Counted from the stretch's first letter, positions 1 through 8,096 are shown. The stretch: DNA of 33,363 nt from a bacterium (GCA_021798015.1 JAJZYP010000013.1:1-33363); one strand, 5' to 3'. Made by a program: numbers and translations. Notes: generated from the letters alone by a model not told the origin.

Positions 1-39
1 AATTTCCTGAAATAGCGGAGCTTCATAAGTCTTTTTCAT
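1..39 (-). CDS. Start of a small gene; possible RiPP (lasso-type) precursor leader, cut by window edge
   Basis: Reading leftward from an ATG at 39-37, thirteen codons are open to the window edge and give MKKTYEAPLFQEI. The start is convincing because a perfect Shine-Dalgarno sequence, AAGGAGGTGA (54-45 on the minus strand), lies 5 bases upstream; it is the best ribosome-binding site in the window. The residues Tyr5, Pro8 and Phe10 fit the Y-x-x-P-x-(L/F) pattern that precedes a conserved Gly in lasso-peptide leaders, where it is recognised by the RRE protein. The expected Gly would be the next residue, outside the window. This is an inference from 13 residues. It could equally be the N-terminus of an unrelated small protein. 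No maturation enzymes are visible in this window. Confidence 0.45.
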   Translation of the reverse strand, partial: MKKTYEAPLFQEI

Positions 40-44
40 AAGTT

Positions 45-54
45 TCACCTCCTT
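45..54 (-). promoter_or_regulatory. Perfect Shine-Dalgarno site for the edge gene
   Basis: On the minus strand this reads AAGGAGGTGA, fully complementary to the canonical 3' end of 16S rRNA, with 5 bases to the ATG at 39. It fixes the start of the truncated gene and contrasts with the SD-less starts of most genes here. Confidence 0.8.
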
Positions 55-273
55 AATTATAGTTATTGTCATACAAGCTATAATATATCTAAAACATACA
101 GTGAACGCATCTTAAATTGCAAGATTCGATAAAATGCCATTGCACATAAAACTCGTTATTTTGGTTTTGATTGTTATTATATGCATCCATAAAATATGTT
201 TATTTTAGATTTATTATACAGTTTACCACAAAACTAAAATTTTTCAATTTTATAAAAAAGTTTATAAAAAGTA

Positions 274-301
274 TTGATTTTTTTGTAAATAATGATATAA
301 A
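274..301 (+). promoter_or_regulatory. Candidate sigma-70 promoter for pal
   Basis: TTGATT (274-279), a 16-base spacer and TATAAA (296-301) preceded by TG, giving an extended -10 (TGATATAAA). Transcription from here would leave a leader of about 175 bases before pal. Inferred from consensus only. Confidence 0.45.
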
Positions 302-483
302 TATACAATATAGGAAATTGCTTGGGTATATTATTTAATTTTAACTTTAGTTGAAATTTAAGGAGGGCGGTGTGCTTAATTTTTAAATTTTATTGATAAT
401 TACTTTGTAATTTAATTTTATCAAGTATTATGTTTTGAAAGTTTTTAAAAATTTAAATTAATTTTTAGAGGAGAAATTTCACA

Positions 484-1041
484 ATGAACAAAAAAACGAA
501 GATTGGATTGTCAATTCTTGGTTTAGTTTTTGGTGTTTCAGCTGTTCTTTCTGGTTGCGCTCCCAAAGTTACCAAGGTTACTTCAAGCGCTTTGCCGCCG
601 GCAAAAAAGCCTGTTGCCGTGGTTAAGCCGATGCCGCCTGTGGTTGTTAAACAGGTTCCCGCTTACCTCAAAAAGTATCCATGGCTTTCAAGTTACAATA
701 TTCAAGCAAACTCAAACAACATTCACTTTGCTTTCGATAAGTCTATTCTTACCCCGCTTGACAAGATGTTACTCAGAAAAGATGCAATTTATCTCAGGTA
801 TAATCGTGGCGTCGTGATTCAAATACAGGGTAATTGTGATAGAAGAGGTTCGGAGGCTTATAACCTTGCGCTCGGATGGAGAAGGGCAAATGCCGCAAAG
901 GCATATTTAGAAAATCTCGGTGTAACTTCAAGCAGGCTTAAAACTATAAGCTATGGCAAAGAAAAACCGTTATGCATGGCTCATACAAGGGTATGTTACG
1001 CTATCAACAGAAGGGACCATTTTGTAACTGTTTCAAAGTAA
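484..1041 (+). CDS. pal: Peptidoglycan-associated OmpA-family lipoprotein (Pal-like)
   Basis: Probable outer-membrane lipoprotein that tethers the outer membrane to peptidoglycan. The N-terminus is a lipoprotein signal: Lys-rich start, hydrophobic stretch 7-21 and lipobox LSGC with Cys25 as the lipidated residue. A Pro/Val/Lys-rich linker follows (about 35-60), then an OmpA C-terminal domain (about 75-185) with the Pal-type run DRRGSEAYNLALGWRRA and SYGKEKP. Two features are unlike classical Pal: the usual H-x-D-E-R-G reads N-C-D-R-R-G, and there are extra cysteines near the C-terminus. The start has a good RBS (GAGGAG, 11 bases upstream). The gene is richer in G+C than its surroundings, as expected of a highly expressed structural protein. 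No Tol genes are adjacent, so assignment to the Tol-Pal system rests on homology alone. Confidence 0.85.
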   Translation: MNKKTKIGLSILGLVFGVSAVLSGCAPKVTKVTSSALPPAKKPVAVVKPMPPVVVKQVPAYLKKYPWLSSYNIQANSNNIHFAFDKSILTPLDKMLLRKDAIYLRYNRGVVIQIQGNCDRRGSEAYNLALGWRRANAAKAYLENLGVTSSRLKTISYGKEKPLCMAHTRVCYAINRRDHFVTVSK

Positions 1042-1078
1042 AGACTTGCATATCAAAAGCATTAGAGAAACCAAAGCT

Positions 1079-1116
1079 AAAAGCCCTAAGTATCTTACAT
1101 TTAGGGCTTTTTTTAT
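1079..1116. terminator. Terminator between pal and bioC, probably bidirectional
   Basis: A perfect stem of AAAAGCCCTAA (1079-1089) and TTAGGGCTTTT (1101-1111) with an 11-base loop runs straight into a T-tract on the plus strand. The A-rich left flank gives a weaker T-tract for the convergent bioC transcript. It is the clearest intrinsic terminator in the window. Confidence 0.85.
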
Positions 1117-1118
1117 TT

Positions 1119-1979
1119 TTAACTAAATTTTTTTAATACTAAATAGGCAATTTTATAAGTGGCGTAAACTTTACCGTTAAAATTGCGGTAATATTTATCG
1201 TAGTTATTTAAAATTTGCTTCAATAAACTATGGGATATTTGTTCTGGGTTAACAGCATTTTTAGCTCCAAGCATATTTATTTTTTTTAGTAACTTTAGGG
1301 AAGAATCGGCAGTTTCGATATATTCAAATACTTTGGAATATAGTATTTTTAAACCTGATTTACTTATTTTGTCTTCTATATATGTCAAATTAAAAAAACT
1401 ATGGAGTTTAAATTCTTCTTTTTTACTTAAAGTATCGGTAAAGCATTTGAACAGCTCCTTTAATGTTCCGTCGATTAAGAATGATAATATAATAATACCC
1501 TCGTCTTTTAATATAGATTCAATAGAATTTAAGAAATATTCGATGTTATTTAACCAGTGAAGCGTCATATTGGAGAATATTATGTCAAACTTTTTATATT
1601 TTAAAGGTAATAATTCGGCATCGGCACAAATTAAAGAGGCATTATTACCGTTATTTAAGGCTGAAAGTTTCTGTTTTGCTCTATTTAACGCCTCAAATGC
1701 AAAATCGAGCCCGAAATAATTAAAATTGTAATTTGACATAATCTTATTAAGAATAAGGCATCCCTGTCCTGTTCCGCATCCTATGTCCAATATGTTTTTT
1801 GGCATAATGAGCGCATCAGGTTTATTTTTATTGTAATTATCAAAGTAATTTTTTATTGTCGTAAATATCATTTCAAGGGTCAAATTATGATAAGATGTGA
1901 AATCGTCGTAATTTGCGGCGTTTGAAAAATTTCTTTTTGCCTTATTTTTATCGATTTTATTTATATTTGCCTTACCCAT
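1119..1979 (-). CDS. bioC: Malonyl-ACP O-methyltransferase (BioC), biotin synthesis
   Basis: SAM-dependent class I methyltransferase, 286 aa. Motif I reads ILDIGCGTGQG at residues 63-73, an acidic residue follows at the end of the second strand (LDFAFEAL), and FDIIFSNMTLHWL is the post-motif region typical of BioC. BioC methylates the malonyl thioester that primes the pimeloyl chain for biotin synthesis, in the cytoplasm. The methyltransferase fold alone would not settle the substrate. The assignment rests on the adjacent bioF, 28 bases upstream on the same strand, plus the FxxAAxxYD-like N-terminus (FSNAANYDDF). The partner esterase (BioH, BioG or similar) is not in the window. Confidence 0.85.
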   Translation of the reverse strand: MGKANINKIDKNKAKRNFSNAANYDDFTSYHNLTLEMIFTTIKNYFDNYNKNKPDALIMPKNILDIGCGTGQGCLILNKIMSNYNFNYFGLDFAFEALNRAKQKLSALNNGNNASLICADAELLPLKYKKFDIIFSNMTLHWLNNIEYFLNSIESILKDEGIIILSFLIDGTLKELFKCFTDTLSKKEEFKLHSFFNLTYIEDKISKSGLKILYSKVFEYIETADSSLKLLKKINMLGAKNAVNPEQISHSLLKQILNNYDKYYRNFNGKVYATYKIAYLVLKKFS

Positions 1980-2007
1980 AATATTATTGTATTATTTCCC
2001 TTTTCTA

Positions 2008-3246
2008 TTATTCATATATTTGCTTCACAATTTTTATTATATCTTTCAGCGCATTTTCAAGATTTACAAAATTAATACCCGCATTTATGCTTAATCTTAA
2101 TCTTGCGCCGCCTTTTGCAACAGCGGGGTATCTTACAGCCTTAAGATATATTCCTTCTTTTAATAATCTCTTTTCTATTTCAACGGCCCTTTTTTCATCC
2201 CCGATTAAAACAGGAATTATATGGGTTGTAGAATTTAATATGTTTAATCCAGAGTTTTTTAAAAAATTCCTTGCAAATTTTGAATAGTCTTGCAAAGTTG
2301 TAACTATTTCCGGGTTTTCTTTTATAATATTAAGCGCTTCAAGACTTGCCGCAGCCGATGACGGCGGTATGCCCGTCGAAAATATAAAAGATCTACTAAA
2401 ATTAATTAAATATTCTATTATTAGCCGGTTAGAAAGGACAAAAGCCCCGTTAGACGCCAATGCCTTGCCGAGCGTTCCCATAATTATATCAGGTTTTACT
2501 TTATGAAAATCAACACTGCCGCCGCCCTTATCTCCGATAGTTCCGGTTGCATGAGCATCGTCTATAATACTTACCGCATCATATTTTTTTGCGATGTTTA
2601 AAATACCCTGTAAATCCAGAATATCACCGTCCATGCTGAAGACACCCTCGGTTATAATAAGTTTTATTTCTTTATCTTTTTGATTTTTTAATATATTTTC
2701 TAAATGGCATAAGTCATTATGTTTAAAGCTTTTAAATTTAACCTTAGCCCCTAAAACTCCGTCCACTATCGATGCATGAGACAACTCATCAAAGGCTATA
2801 AAGGTTTGAAGCGGGGCTATGCTTGACAATGTCCTTATGATTCCAATATTTGCCTGATAGCCTGATGGGTATAGCATGCATTTTTCATAATTTCCTTTAA
2901 ATTTACAAAGCAAATTCTCAAGGTTTCTATGAGGCAGGGCATGACCATATATCAAAAAGGACGAAGAGCTTGAAGTTCCGTAAGTGTCTATGGCTTTTTT
3001 GGCGGAGTTTTTTATTTTTTCGTTTAAAGAAAGTCCAAGGTAGTCATTGGTTGCAAGATTAATAAATCGCTCTTTTTCTCCCTTTCTGCCAAAGTTAATG
3101 ATATAATCGAAATCAGTGTCGGATTGAAGAATATTGGATTTTGCGTTATTATCGTTGTCGTTAAAAAATAATTCAGGGATTTTCCTATAAAGTCCGGCTT
3201 TTCTATTTTCTTCGAGCTTTTTGGAGATTAAGTCTAATATCGGCAT
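2008..3246 (-). CDS. bioF: 8-amino-7-oxononanoate synthase (BioF)
   Basis: PLP-dependent alpha-oxoamine synthase, 412 aa, that condenses pimeloyl-ACP or pimeloyl-CoA with L-alanine in biotin synthesis. Visible motifs are TNDYLGLS near residue 67, GTSSSSSFLIYGH (90-102), the PLP-contacting DDAHATG (229-235) and the Schiff-base lysine in GTLGKALAS (Lys261). Length and order match the family. KBL and serine palmitoyltransferase are relatives, but the following bioC makes BioF the best reading. It is the first gene of a two-gene bioF-bioC operon, divergent from gatD across 78 AT-rich bases. There is no Shine-Dalgarno sequence before the ATG. Confidence 0.9.
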   Translation of the reverse strand: MPILDLISKKLEENRKAGLYRKIPELFFNDNDNNAKSNILQSDTDFDYIINFGRKGEKERFINLATNDYLGLSLNEKIKNSAKKAIDTYGTSSSSSFLIYGHALPHRNLENLLCKFKGNYEKCMLYPSGYQANIGIIRTLSSIAPLQTFIAFDELSHASIVDGVLGAKVKFKSFKHNDLCHLENILKNQKDKEIKLIITEGVFSMDGDILDLQGILNIAKKYDAVSIIDDAHATGTIGDKGGGSVDFHKVKPDIIMGTLGKALASNGAFVLSNRLIIEYLINFSRSFIFSTGIPPSSAAASLEALNIIKENPEIVTTLQDYSKFARNFLKNSGLNILNSTTHIIPVLIGDEKRAVEIEKRLLKEGIYLKAVRYPAVAKGGARLRLSINAGINFVNLENALKDIIKIVKQIYE

Positions 3247-3324
3247 AATTGCTTATTATAACATATATAAATTATAAATTAAATTGTTAAACAAATCCAT
3301 TTTCCTCAAGATTGGTTTAAAATT

Positions 3325-4080
3325 ATGAAAAAGATTTTTGAATTAACGGCAATAGATTTGTATCCTGAAATTATGAACATATACGGGGATAGAGGGAATG
3401 TTCTTTATTTTAAGTATAGGGCGTCTATGTATGGGGTCAACCTGAAAATTGAAAATGTGTCATTGGAAAATAGTTTCAATTTAAATAATGTTGATATCAT
3501 TTTTATGGGCGGCGGACAGGATGCGGAGCAGGCTCTAATTTATGATGATTTTATAAAAAATAAAAAAAATATATTGAAAGAAGCTCTGGACGGACATAAA
3601 ATAATGCTTGCCATTTGTGGCAGTTATCAGCTTTTATGCGATTATTACAAACCTTCGGATAACAAAATAATTAAAGGACTTTCTTTGTTTAAAGGTTATA
3701 CTGAGGCTAAAAGCCCGAGATTAATAGGTAATATCGCGGCAAAATTTGACGATACGGTTGCAGTCGGTTTCGAAAATCATGGCGGCAGGACATATTTGGA
3801 AAAAGATCAAGAACCTTTCGCTACCGTTTTGCGCGGATTTGGCAACAACGGAGAAGATAAAACGGAAGGCGCAAGAACCAATAACTTCTTTGGCACATAT
3901 TTACATGGAAGTTTTTTACCTAAAAATTTTGCTTTTTGTGACTATTTAATCGATATTGCGCTAAAAAATAGGTATAACGTTTCACTAAATGAGGTTATCA
4001 AAATAAATCATGTTAAGGTTGACAACGGTTTTGAAATAAATGCAAGAAAAGATATCAAAGATTTAAGAGCCGTTATTTAA
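3325..4080 (+). CDS. gatD: Lipid II isoglutaminyl synthase, glutamine amidotransferase subunit (GatD)
   Basis: CobB/CobQ-like class I glutamine amidotransferase of 251 aa with no synthetase domain. The nucleophile is Cys98 in AICGSYQLL and the partner is His194 in GTYLHGSFLP, close to Cys94 and His189 of Staphylococcus aureus GatD. ENHGGRTYL (150-158) and the N-terminal YPEIMNIYGDRGN are GatD hallmarks. GatD hydrolyses glutamine and passes ammonia to MurT, which amidates the alpha-carboxylate of D-Glu in lipid II, at the inner face of the cytoplasmic membrane. The MurT partner lies in the same window (8147-9550) but not adjacent, with murI between. A cobyric acid synthase fragment is the main alternative; the GatD-specific N-terminus and MurT nearby argue against it. 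Confidence 0.88.
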   Translation: MKKIFELTAIDLYPEIMNIYGDRGNVLYFKYRASMYGVNLKIENVSLENSFNLNNVDIIFMGGGQDAEQALIYDDFIKNKKNILKEALDGHKIMLAICGSYQLLCDYYKPSDNKIIKGLSLFKGYTEAKSPRLIGNIAAKFDDTVAVGFENHGGRTYLEKDQEPFATVLRGFGNNGEDKTEGARTNNFFGTYLHGSFLPKNFAFCDYLIDIALKNRYNVSLNEVIKINHVKVDNGFEINARKDIKDLRAVI

Positions 4081-4106
4081 ATCTATTACTTAAATATCGG
4101 TTATTT

Positions 4107-4511
4107 TTATTTTATTTTGTTTTGGTAATCGGCTTTAACGACGGTATCTAACCCGCCTCTGGATTCAAACCTTGCTTCTACTTCCATATATTTTGGCTTA
4201 AGTAATGTGCTTAAATCGTTTATAATTCTGTTTACAACGTGTTCTTGCAGTATTCCAACATTTCTGAACGATAAAAGGTAGTATTTTAGGGATTTCATCT
4301 CCACCAATTTTTTAAATGGGCTATATGTAATTAAAAGCTCGGCGGTATCAGGAAGTCCCGTCCATGGGCAAACCGAGGTAAATTCTTTGGTTCTAATAGT
4401 CAGCACGGTGTTGCCGGCAGGGTACTTAAAGTCCATAGTTTCTAAAATACTGAAATCGATATTGTCTTCGGATAAAATATCGAATCTTTTTTTTAAATAT
4501 TTATCTTTCAT
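4107..4511 (-). CDS. queF: NADPH-dependent preQ0 reductase (QueF), queuosine synthesis
   Basis: Single-domain QueF of 134 aa that reduces 7-cyano-7-deazaguanine (preQ0) to preQ1 for tRNA queuosine. The nucleophilic Cys48 lies in EFTSVCPWTGLPD, with Asp55 seven residues later as in the Bacillus subtilis enzyme (Cys55/Asp62). The substrate-binding region reads SFRNVGILQEHVVN: the Glu is present, but the His that usually precedes it (as in FHE) is Gln, with a His just after the Glu. The gene converges on gatD with 26 bases between them and no strong terminator. No preQ1 riboswitch is visible upstream. There is no clear RBS. Confidence 0.9.
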   Translation of the reverse strand: MKDKYLKKRFDILSEDNIDFSILETMDFKYPAGNTVLTIRTKEFTSVCPWTGLPDTAELLITYSPFKKLVEMKSLKYYLLSFRNVGILQEHVVNRIINDLSTLLKPKYMEVEARFESRGGLDTVVKADYQNKIK

Positions 4512-4556
4512 CGCATCACATTAATTTAATTTATTTAAATTTATATTGTTTTTTAT

Positions 4557-4586
4557 TTGATATAATGGGTTCCTTTATTTTATAAT
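4557..4586 (+). promoter_or_regulatory. Candidate promoter(s) for murI
   Basis: TTGATA (4557-4562), 18 bases, TATAAT (4581-4586). The -35 box overlaps a second, extended -10 element, TGATATAAT (4558-4566), so two overlapping start sites are possible. Both would read into murI at 4650. Confidence 0.45.
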
Positions 4587-4649
4587 AGCTAAAGCGCTCA
4601 TATATTTCAAATATATTATCACATTTATTGAAACAATTACAATTATTAT

Positions 4650-5495
4650 ATGAAATACAATAATTCCCCCATAGGGATATTTGATTCAGGGCTTGGCGGT
4701 TTAACAGTTTTTAAAGAGATAAGAAAAATTTTGCCTGATGAAGATTTAATATATTTTGGGGATACCGCAAGAGTTCCCTATGGCAATAAATCAAAAAACA
4801 CTATTCTAATGTATTCAATGGAAATTTCGAAATTTCTTATAAGTAAAGGAGTTAAAATTATCATAGTAGCCTGTAATACATCTTCAAGCCTGGCTCTGGA
4901 AGATTTGCAAAAAGAAGAAAAAATACCTATATTCGGTGTTATTAAACCGGGAGCAAAAAGGGCTGTTGAAGTTTCTTCCGGAGGTAATATTGCAGTAATT
5001 GGGACATCTGCCACCATTAAAAGCGGGGTCTATTCGAGGGTTATATACGAAGAAATCAAAAACTTAAGCAAGTTTGAAAAAGATGAATTTAAAAATAACT
5101 TTAAGGTTATTGAAAAACCATGCCCGCTTTTAGTGCCGTTGGTTGAAGAGGGTTTTTTAAACGATGAAATAACTAAAAAAGTGATAACTTACTATTTGGA
5201 TTCCGTAACAAAAGAAAAACCAGCATGCCTCGTTCTTGGATGCACCCATTATCCAATCCTCAAAGATTTTATATCTGAAGTAATAGGCAAAGATATTCAG
5301 ATGATAGATTCAGGAATTGAAACCGCAAGAATTGTAAAATGTTTTTTGGAAGAAAATGGTATGTTAAAGAGTGATGCCAAAATAGGTAATGAGTCCTTTT
5401 TTGTTACTGATGATCCCGAAAAATTCAAAGGACTGGGCGAAAAATTTTTGGGCAGGGCAATAAAAAGTGTTGTCGTGGTTAGCCAATTTTTATAA
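4650..5495 (+). CDS. murI: Glutamate racemase
   Basis: Cofactor-independent racemase, 281 aa, making D-glutamate for the peptidoglycan stem. The two catalytic cysteines are seen in VACNTSS (Cys75) and LGCTHYP (Cys198), with Asp12 in IGIFDSGLGGLTV and the substrate-binding GDTARVPYG. Length and motif spacing are normal. It lies in a run murI-metH-murT on the plus strand, with gatD just upstream, so D-Glu production sits beside its later amidation. Translation begins at an ATG preceded only by A/T-rich sequence, without a Shine-Dalgarno match. Confidence 0.95.
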   Translation: MKYNNSPIGIFDSGLGGLTVFKEIRKILPDEDLIYFGDTARVPYGNKSKNTILMYSMEISKFLISKGVKIIIVACNTSSSLALEDLQKEEKIPIFGVIKPGAKRAVEVSSGGNIAVIGTSATIKSGVYSRVIYEEIKNLSKFEKDEFKNNFKVIEKPCPLLVPLVEEGFLNDEITKKVITYYLDSVTKEKPACLVLGCTHYPILKDFISEVIGKDIQMIDSGIETARIVKCFLEENGMLKSDAKIGNESFFVTDDPEKFKGLGEKFLGRAIKSVVVVSQFL

Positions 5496-5534
5496 TATTT
5501 TAAATGCATTAACATTAAATATAAGTTTAATTTT

Positions 5535-7970
5535 ATGATAAAAGACTTTAGAAGTGAAATAAAAAAAAGGTTAATACTTTCGGATGGAGCCATGGGAACG
5601 GTCCTTCAATCAAAAGGACTTCTTCCCAAAGGGTTGCTTCCCGAAAGTTTTAATATTTCCGAAAAAATAAGTCATATTAAAGATGTCCATAAAAGTTATG
5701 TAATGGCGGGAAGCGAGATAATAGTGGCTAATACGTTTGGAAGCAACAAGATAAAATTAGCCGAATACGCGTTAAATGATAAGTTATACGAGGTTAATTT
5801 TAATGCGGTTAAATCGGCAAAAGAAGTTGCGGACGGCAGGGCGCTCGTAGCAATGTCATTAGGTCCGACAGGCAAATTTATATATCCTGTCGGCGATTTA
5901 AGTTTTAAAGAAAGCATAGAGATATATAAAGAACAGATTAAGGCAGGGCTTGATGCAGGGGCAGATATATTTCAACTTGAAACAATGATAGATTTGCAAG
6001 AGGTTAGAAGCGCTATTATAGCAGTTAAAGAATTATGCGATAATCCGATTATTGCAATGATGACATTCGATAAAACTTATAGAACAATTTTAGGCACAAC
6101 GCCCGAGGTTTTTGCCATAACGGCAGACAGCCTTGGGGCAGATGTAATTGGCGCAAACTGTTCCGTGGGGCCGCAGGGTTTATACGAAATTTTAAAAAAG
6201 ATGGCTTCCGTTACCAATGTCCCTCTTATCTCAAAACCAAATGCAGGGATACCGAAACTAATCGATGGAAGGACTATTTTCCCCGGCAAGCCTGAAGACT
6301 TTACCGAACCGGTTCCCGAACTTGCTTTGATTGGGGTAAAGGTAATTTCTGCATGTTGCGGGAGCAACGATTCATTTATTAAGGCGCTCGCGGGTGAACT
6401 TGCTCGCTTAAATAAAAATGGCTTGCCGGAAAAAGGGATAAAAAAAGAAGTTGGATTATTTTTAACTTCGAGAACCAATTTTATAGCATGTGGTTTTAGT
6501 CACCCGCTTGTTATTATAGGCGAAAGAATAAATCCTACCGGTAAAAAGGATTTTATAGAAGAACTGAAAAAAGGCAAAACTAATTATATTCGCAAAACTG
6601 CATTGAAACAGGTGGAATCAGGAGCTATGATTTTGGATTTAAATGTCGGAGTTCCCGGAACAAATGAAATCGAATTGATGAAAAAGGGGATAATTGCGGC
6701 CACTAATGTATCAAATGTTCCGCTCTCTATCGATTCTTCGAATCCGGATGTTCTGGAAGAAGCTCTTATGCTATACCCCGGCAAACCTTTAATAAATTCG
6801 ATAAGCGGGGAGAAAAAAAAGCTTGAAAGAATTATGCCGTTAATTAAAAAATACGGCGCAGGTGTTTTAATACTTGCTCTTGATGATGCCGGAATTCCCG
6901 AGACCGCTGAAAAAAGATTGGAAGTGGCGTACGAAACATATCAAAAACTTATAGATTATGGCATAAAGCCTTATGATATTATTGTCGATTTTTTAACCCT
7001 TCCCATAAGCGCCGGGCGGGAAAAAGCTATGGTCACCTTGGAAGCGCTGACAAAGAATAAATCGTTATTAAATCTTCCTACAGTGTTGGGCGCAAGCAAT
7101 ATATCGTTTGGTCTTCCAAGACGAACATATCTCAATTCATCATTTTTATCCTTTTGTCTTAAAGAGGGGCTAAGCGCTGCAATAATAAATCCGGAAGATG
7201 AATTATTAATGGCAAATCTTTACGCTTCGAATGCCCTTTTAGGAAAGGACTATCTTTTTAAGAATTATATAAATAAATATTCGGATAAGGCTAAAGATTA
7301 TTCCGATAAACAAGATAAAAAAGACACAAAACTTGATAAGACTGCGGGAGAGGGATTATATAACGCAATTCTTCACGGTGAAAAAGAACATATTACTCTT
7401 TACGTTGAAAAGCTTTTAAGCGAGGGGGTACCCCCTTTAGGTATAGGCAACCAATTTCTGATACCTGCTTTAGAGGAGGTTGGAAGGCTTTTTGACAAAA
7501 ATATTTATTTTCTCCCGCAGGTGATGGAAAGTGCCGAGGCTATGAAAATAGCCTTTAACAGAATTAAACAGGAACTTCCGAAAAATGCTTCCTTAAAGGG
7601 ACCAAAGATATTGATGGCTACAGTTGAGGGTGATGTTCATGATATAGGGAAGAACATAGTATCCATGCTTCTTGAAAATAACGGTTATGAGGTTATAGAC
7701 TTAGGCAGGAATGTGAAAACAGAAAAAATTATAGAGGAAGCGGTAAAAAATAAAGTGGATTTTGTTGGTCTTTCCGCTTTAATGACAACGACTGTTACCG
7801 AAATGGAGCAGGTAATAAAAGAACTAAAAAAACACAACATAAAGGTGCTTTCCATGGTTGGCGGAGCGGTTGTAACCGAAGACTACGCAAAATCGATAAA
7901 TGCCGATATTTATGCCAAAAATGCGATGGAAGCAGTTGAAAAGATTAAACAATTTGTTACAGTTTTATGA
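5535..7970 (+). CDS. metH: B12-dependent methionine synthase, short form without activation domain
   Basis: Transfers methyl from methyl-tetrahydrofolate to homocysteine through cobalamin. Domains in order are: homocysteine-binding barrel (about 5-310) with zinc ligands Cys209, Cys274 and Cys275; pterin-binding barrel starting at VIIGERINPTGKK (about 326-580); a Lys/Asp-rich linker (582-604); B12 cap (about 605-685); and B12-binding Rossmann domain (688-811) with DVHDIG (700-705), where His702 is the lower cobalt ligand. The protein stops at 811 aa and lacks the roughly 330-residue AdoMet-dependent reactivation domain of Escherichia coli MetH. Short MetH is known from Thermotoga and many anaerobes and needs a separate reactivation protein. 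The last seven codons, including the stop, are tandemly duplicated downstream. Confidence 0.95.
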   Translation: MIKDFRSEIKKRLILSDGAMGTVLQSKGLLPKGLLPESFNISEKISHIKDVHKSYVMAGSEIIVANTFGSNKIKLAEYALNDKLYEVNFNAVKSAKEVADGRALVAMSLGPTGKFIYPVGDLSFKESIEIYKEQIKAGLDAGADIFQLETMIDLQEVRSAIIAVKELCDNPIIAMMTFDKTYRTILGTTPEVFAITADSLGADVIGANCSVGPQGLYEILKKMASVTNVPLISKPNAGIPKLIDGRTIFPGKPEDFTEPVPELALIGVKVISACCGSNDSFIKALAGELARLNKNGLPEKGIKKEVGLFLTSRTNFIACGFSHPLVIIGERINPTGKKDFIEELKKGKTNYIRKTALKQVESGAMILDLNVGVPGTNEIELMKKGIIAATNVSNVPLSIDSSNPDVLEEALMLYPGKPLINSISGEKKKLERIMPLIKKYGAGVLILALDDAGIPETAEKRLEVAYETYQKLIDYGIKPYDIIVDFLTLPISAGREKAMVTLEALTKNKSLLNLPTVLGASNISFGLPRRTYLNSSFLSFCLKEGLSAAIINPEDELLMANLYASNALLGKDYLFKNYINKYSDKAKDYSDKQDKKDTKLDKTAGEGLYNAILHGEKEHITLYVEKLLSEGVPPLGIGNQFLIPALEEVGRLFDKNIYFLPQVMESAEAMKIAFNRIKQELPKNASLKGPKILMATVEGDVHDIGKNIVSMLLENNGYEVIDLGRNVKTEKIIEEAVKNKVDFVGLSALMTTTVTEMEQVIKELKKHNIKVLSMVGGAVVTEDYAKSINADIYAKNAMEAVEKIKQFVTVL

Positions 7971-7998
7971 CAATTTGTTACAGTTTTATGACAATTTC
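7949..7998 (+). repeat. 21-bp tandem duplication across the metH stop codon
   Basis: The 21 bases at 7949-7969 are repeated exactly at 7970-7990, and eight further bases begin a third copy. The unit covers the last codons of metH, so the second copy would read QFVTVL and stop again in the same frame after the true TGA. It looks like a recent slippage duplication that does not alter the protein. Confidence 0.9.
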
Positions 7999-8062
7999 AC
8001 AATGGTTGTAAAATTTTTTTCAAAAGCCTTATGATTATAAGGTCAATTTCTTAAACAAATCG

Positions 8063-8096
8063 AATAATTAATCATATTGATTAATTATTAATCAAT
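8063..8096. repeat. Overlapping inverted repeats upstream of murT
   Basis: AATAATTAATCA (8063-8074) and TGATTAATTATT (8078-8089) form a perfect 12-base inverted repeat around TAT. The right arm also pairs with the next block: ATTGATTAAT (8076-8085) and ATTAATCAAT (8087-8096) form a second perfect repeat around one base. The three alternating TTAATCA-type arms could form mutually exclusive hairpins or present tandem operator half-sites. The block lies about 50 bases before murT and lacks a following T-run, so it is not a standard terminator. Confidence 0.6.

Larger units (their letters stand above)
40..483. other. Non-coding AT-rich region between edge gene and pal
   Basis: About 440 bases without a credible gene. 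It holds the leader of the minus-strand edge gene on the left and the promoter and long 5' leader of pal on the right. Two near-identical 12-base runs of the type TTTATAAAAAAG lie head to tail at 249-272, just upstream of the pal promoter. An AAGGAGGG run at 360-367 is followed only by tiny reading frames of 4 to 8 codons. I see no riboswitch-like structure and no RNA gene that I recognise. Confidence 0.6.

Noticed and set aside
370-396. Tiny reading frames (4 to 8 codons from GTG) after the AAGGAGGG run upstream of pal
   Set aside because: Spacing to the G-rich run is too short, the peptides are trivial and no attenuator hairpin follows, so a leader peptide is not supported.
4512-4649. Possible preQ1 riboswitch in the leader of queF
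   Set aside because: No C-rich loop or A-rich tail arrangement of a preQ1 aptamer is visible on the minus strand.
5297-5593. Open frames on the opposite strand of murI/metH and of many other genes
   Set aside because: They lie wholly or largely within well-supported genes, lack recognisable domains and have composition typical of antisense shadows.
7968-7993. metH TGA followed in frame by a repeat of the same tail, as if TGA could be selenocysteine
   Set aside because: The downstream copy is explained by the 21-bp duplication. Family MetH enzymes end here, and no SECIS-like hairpin follows the TGA.
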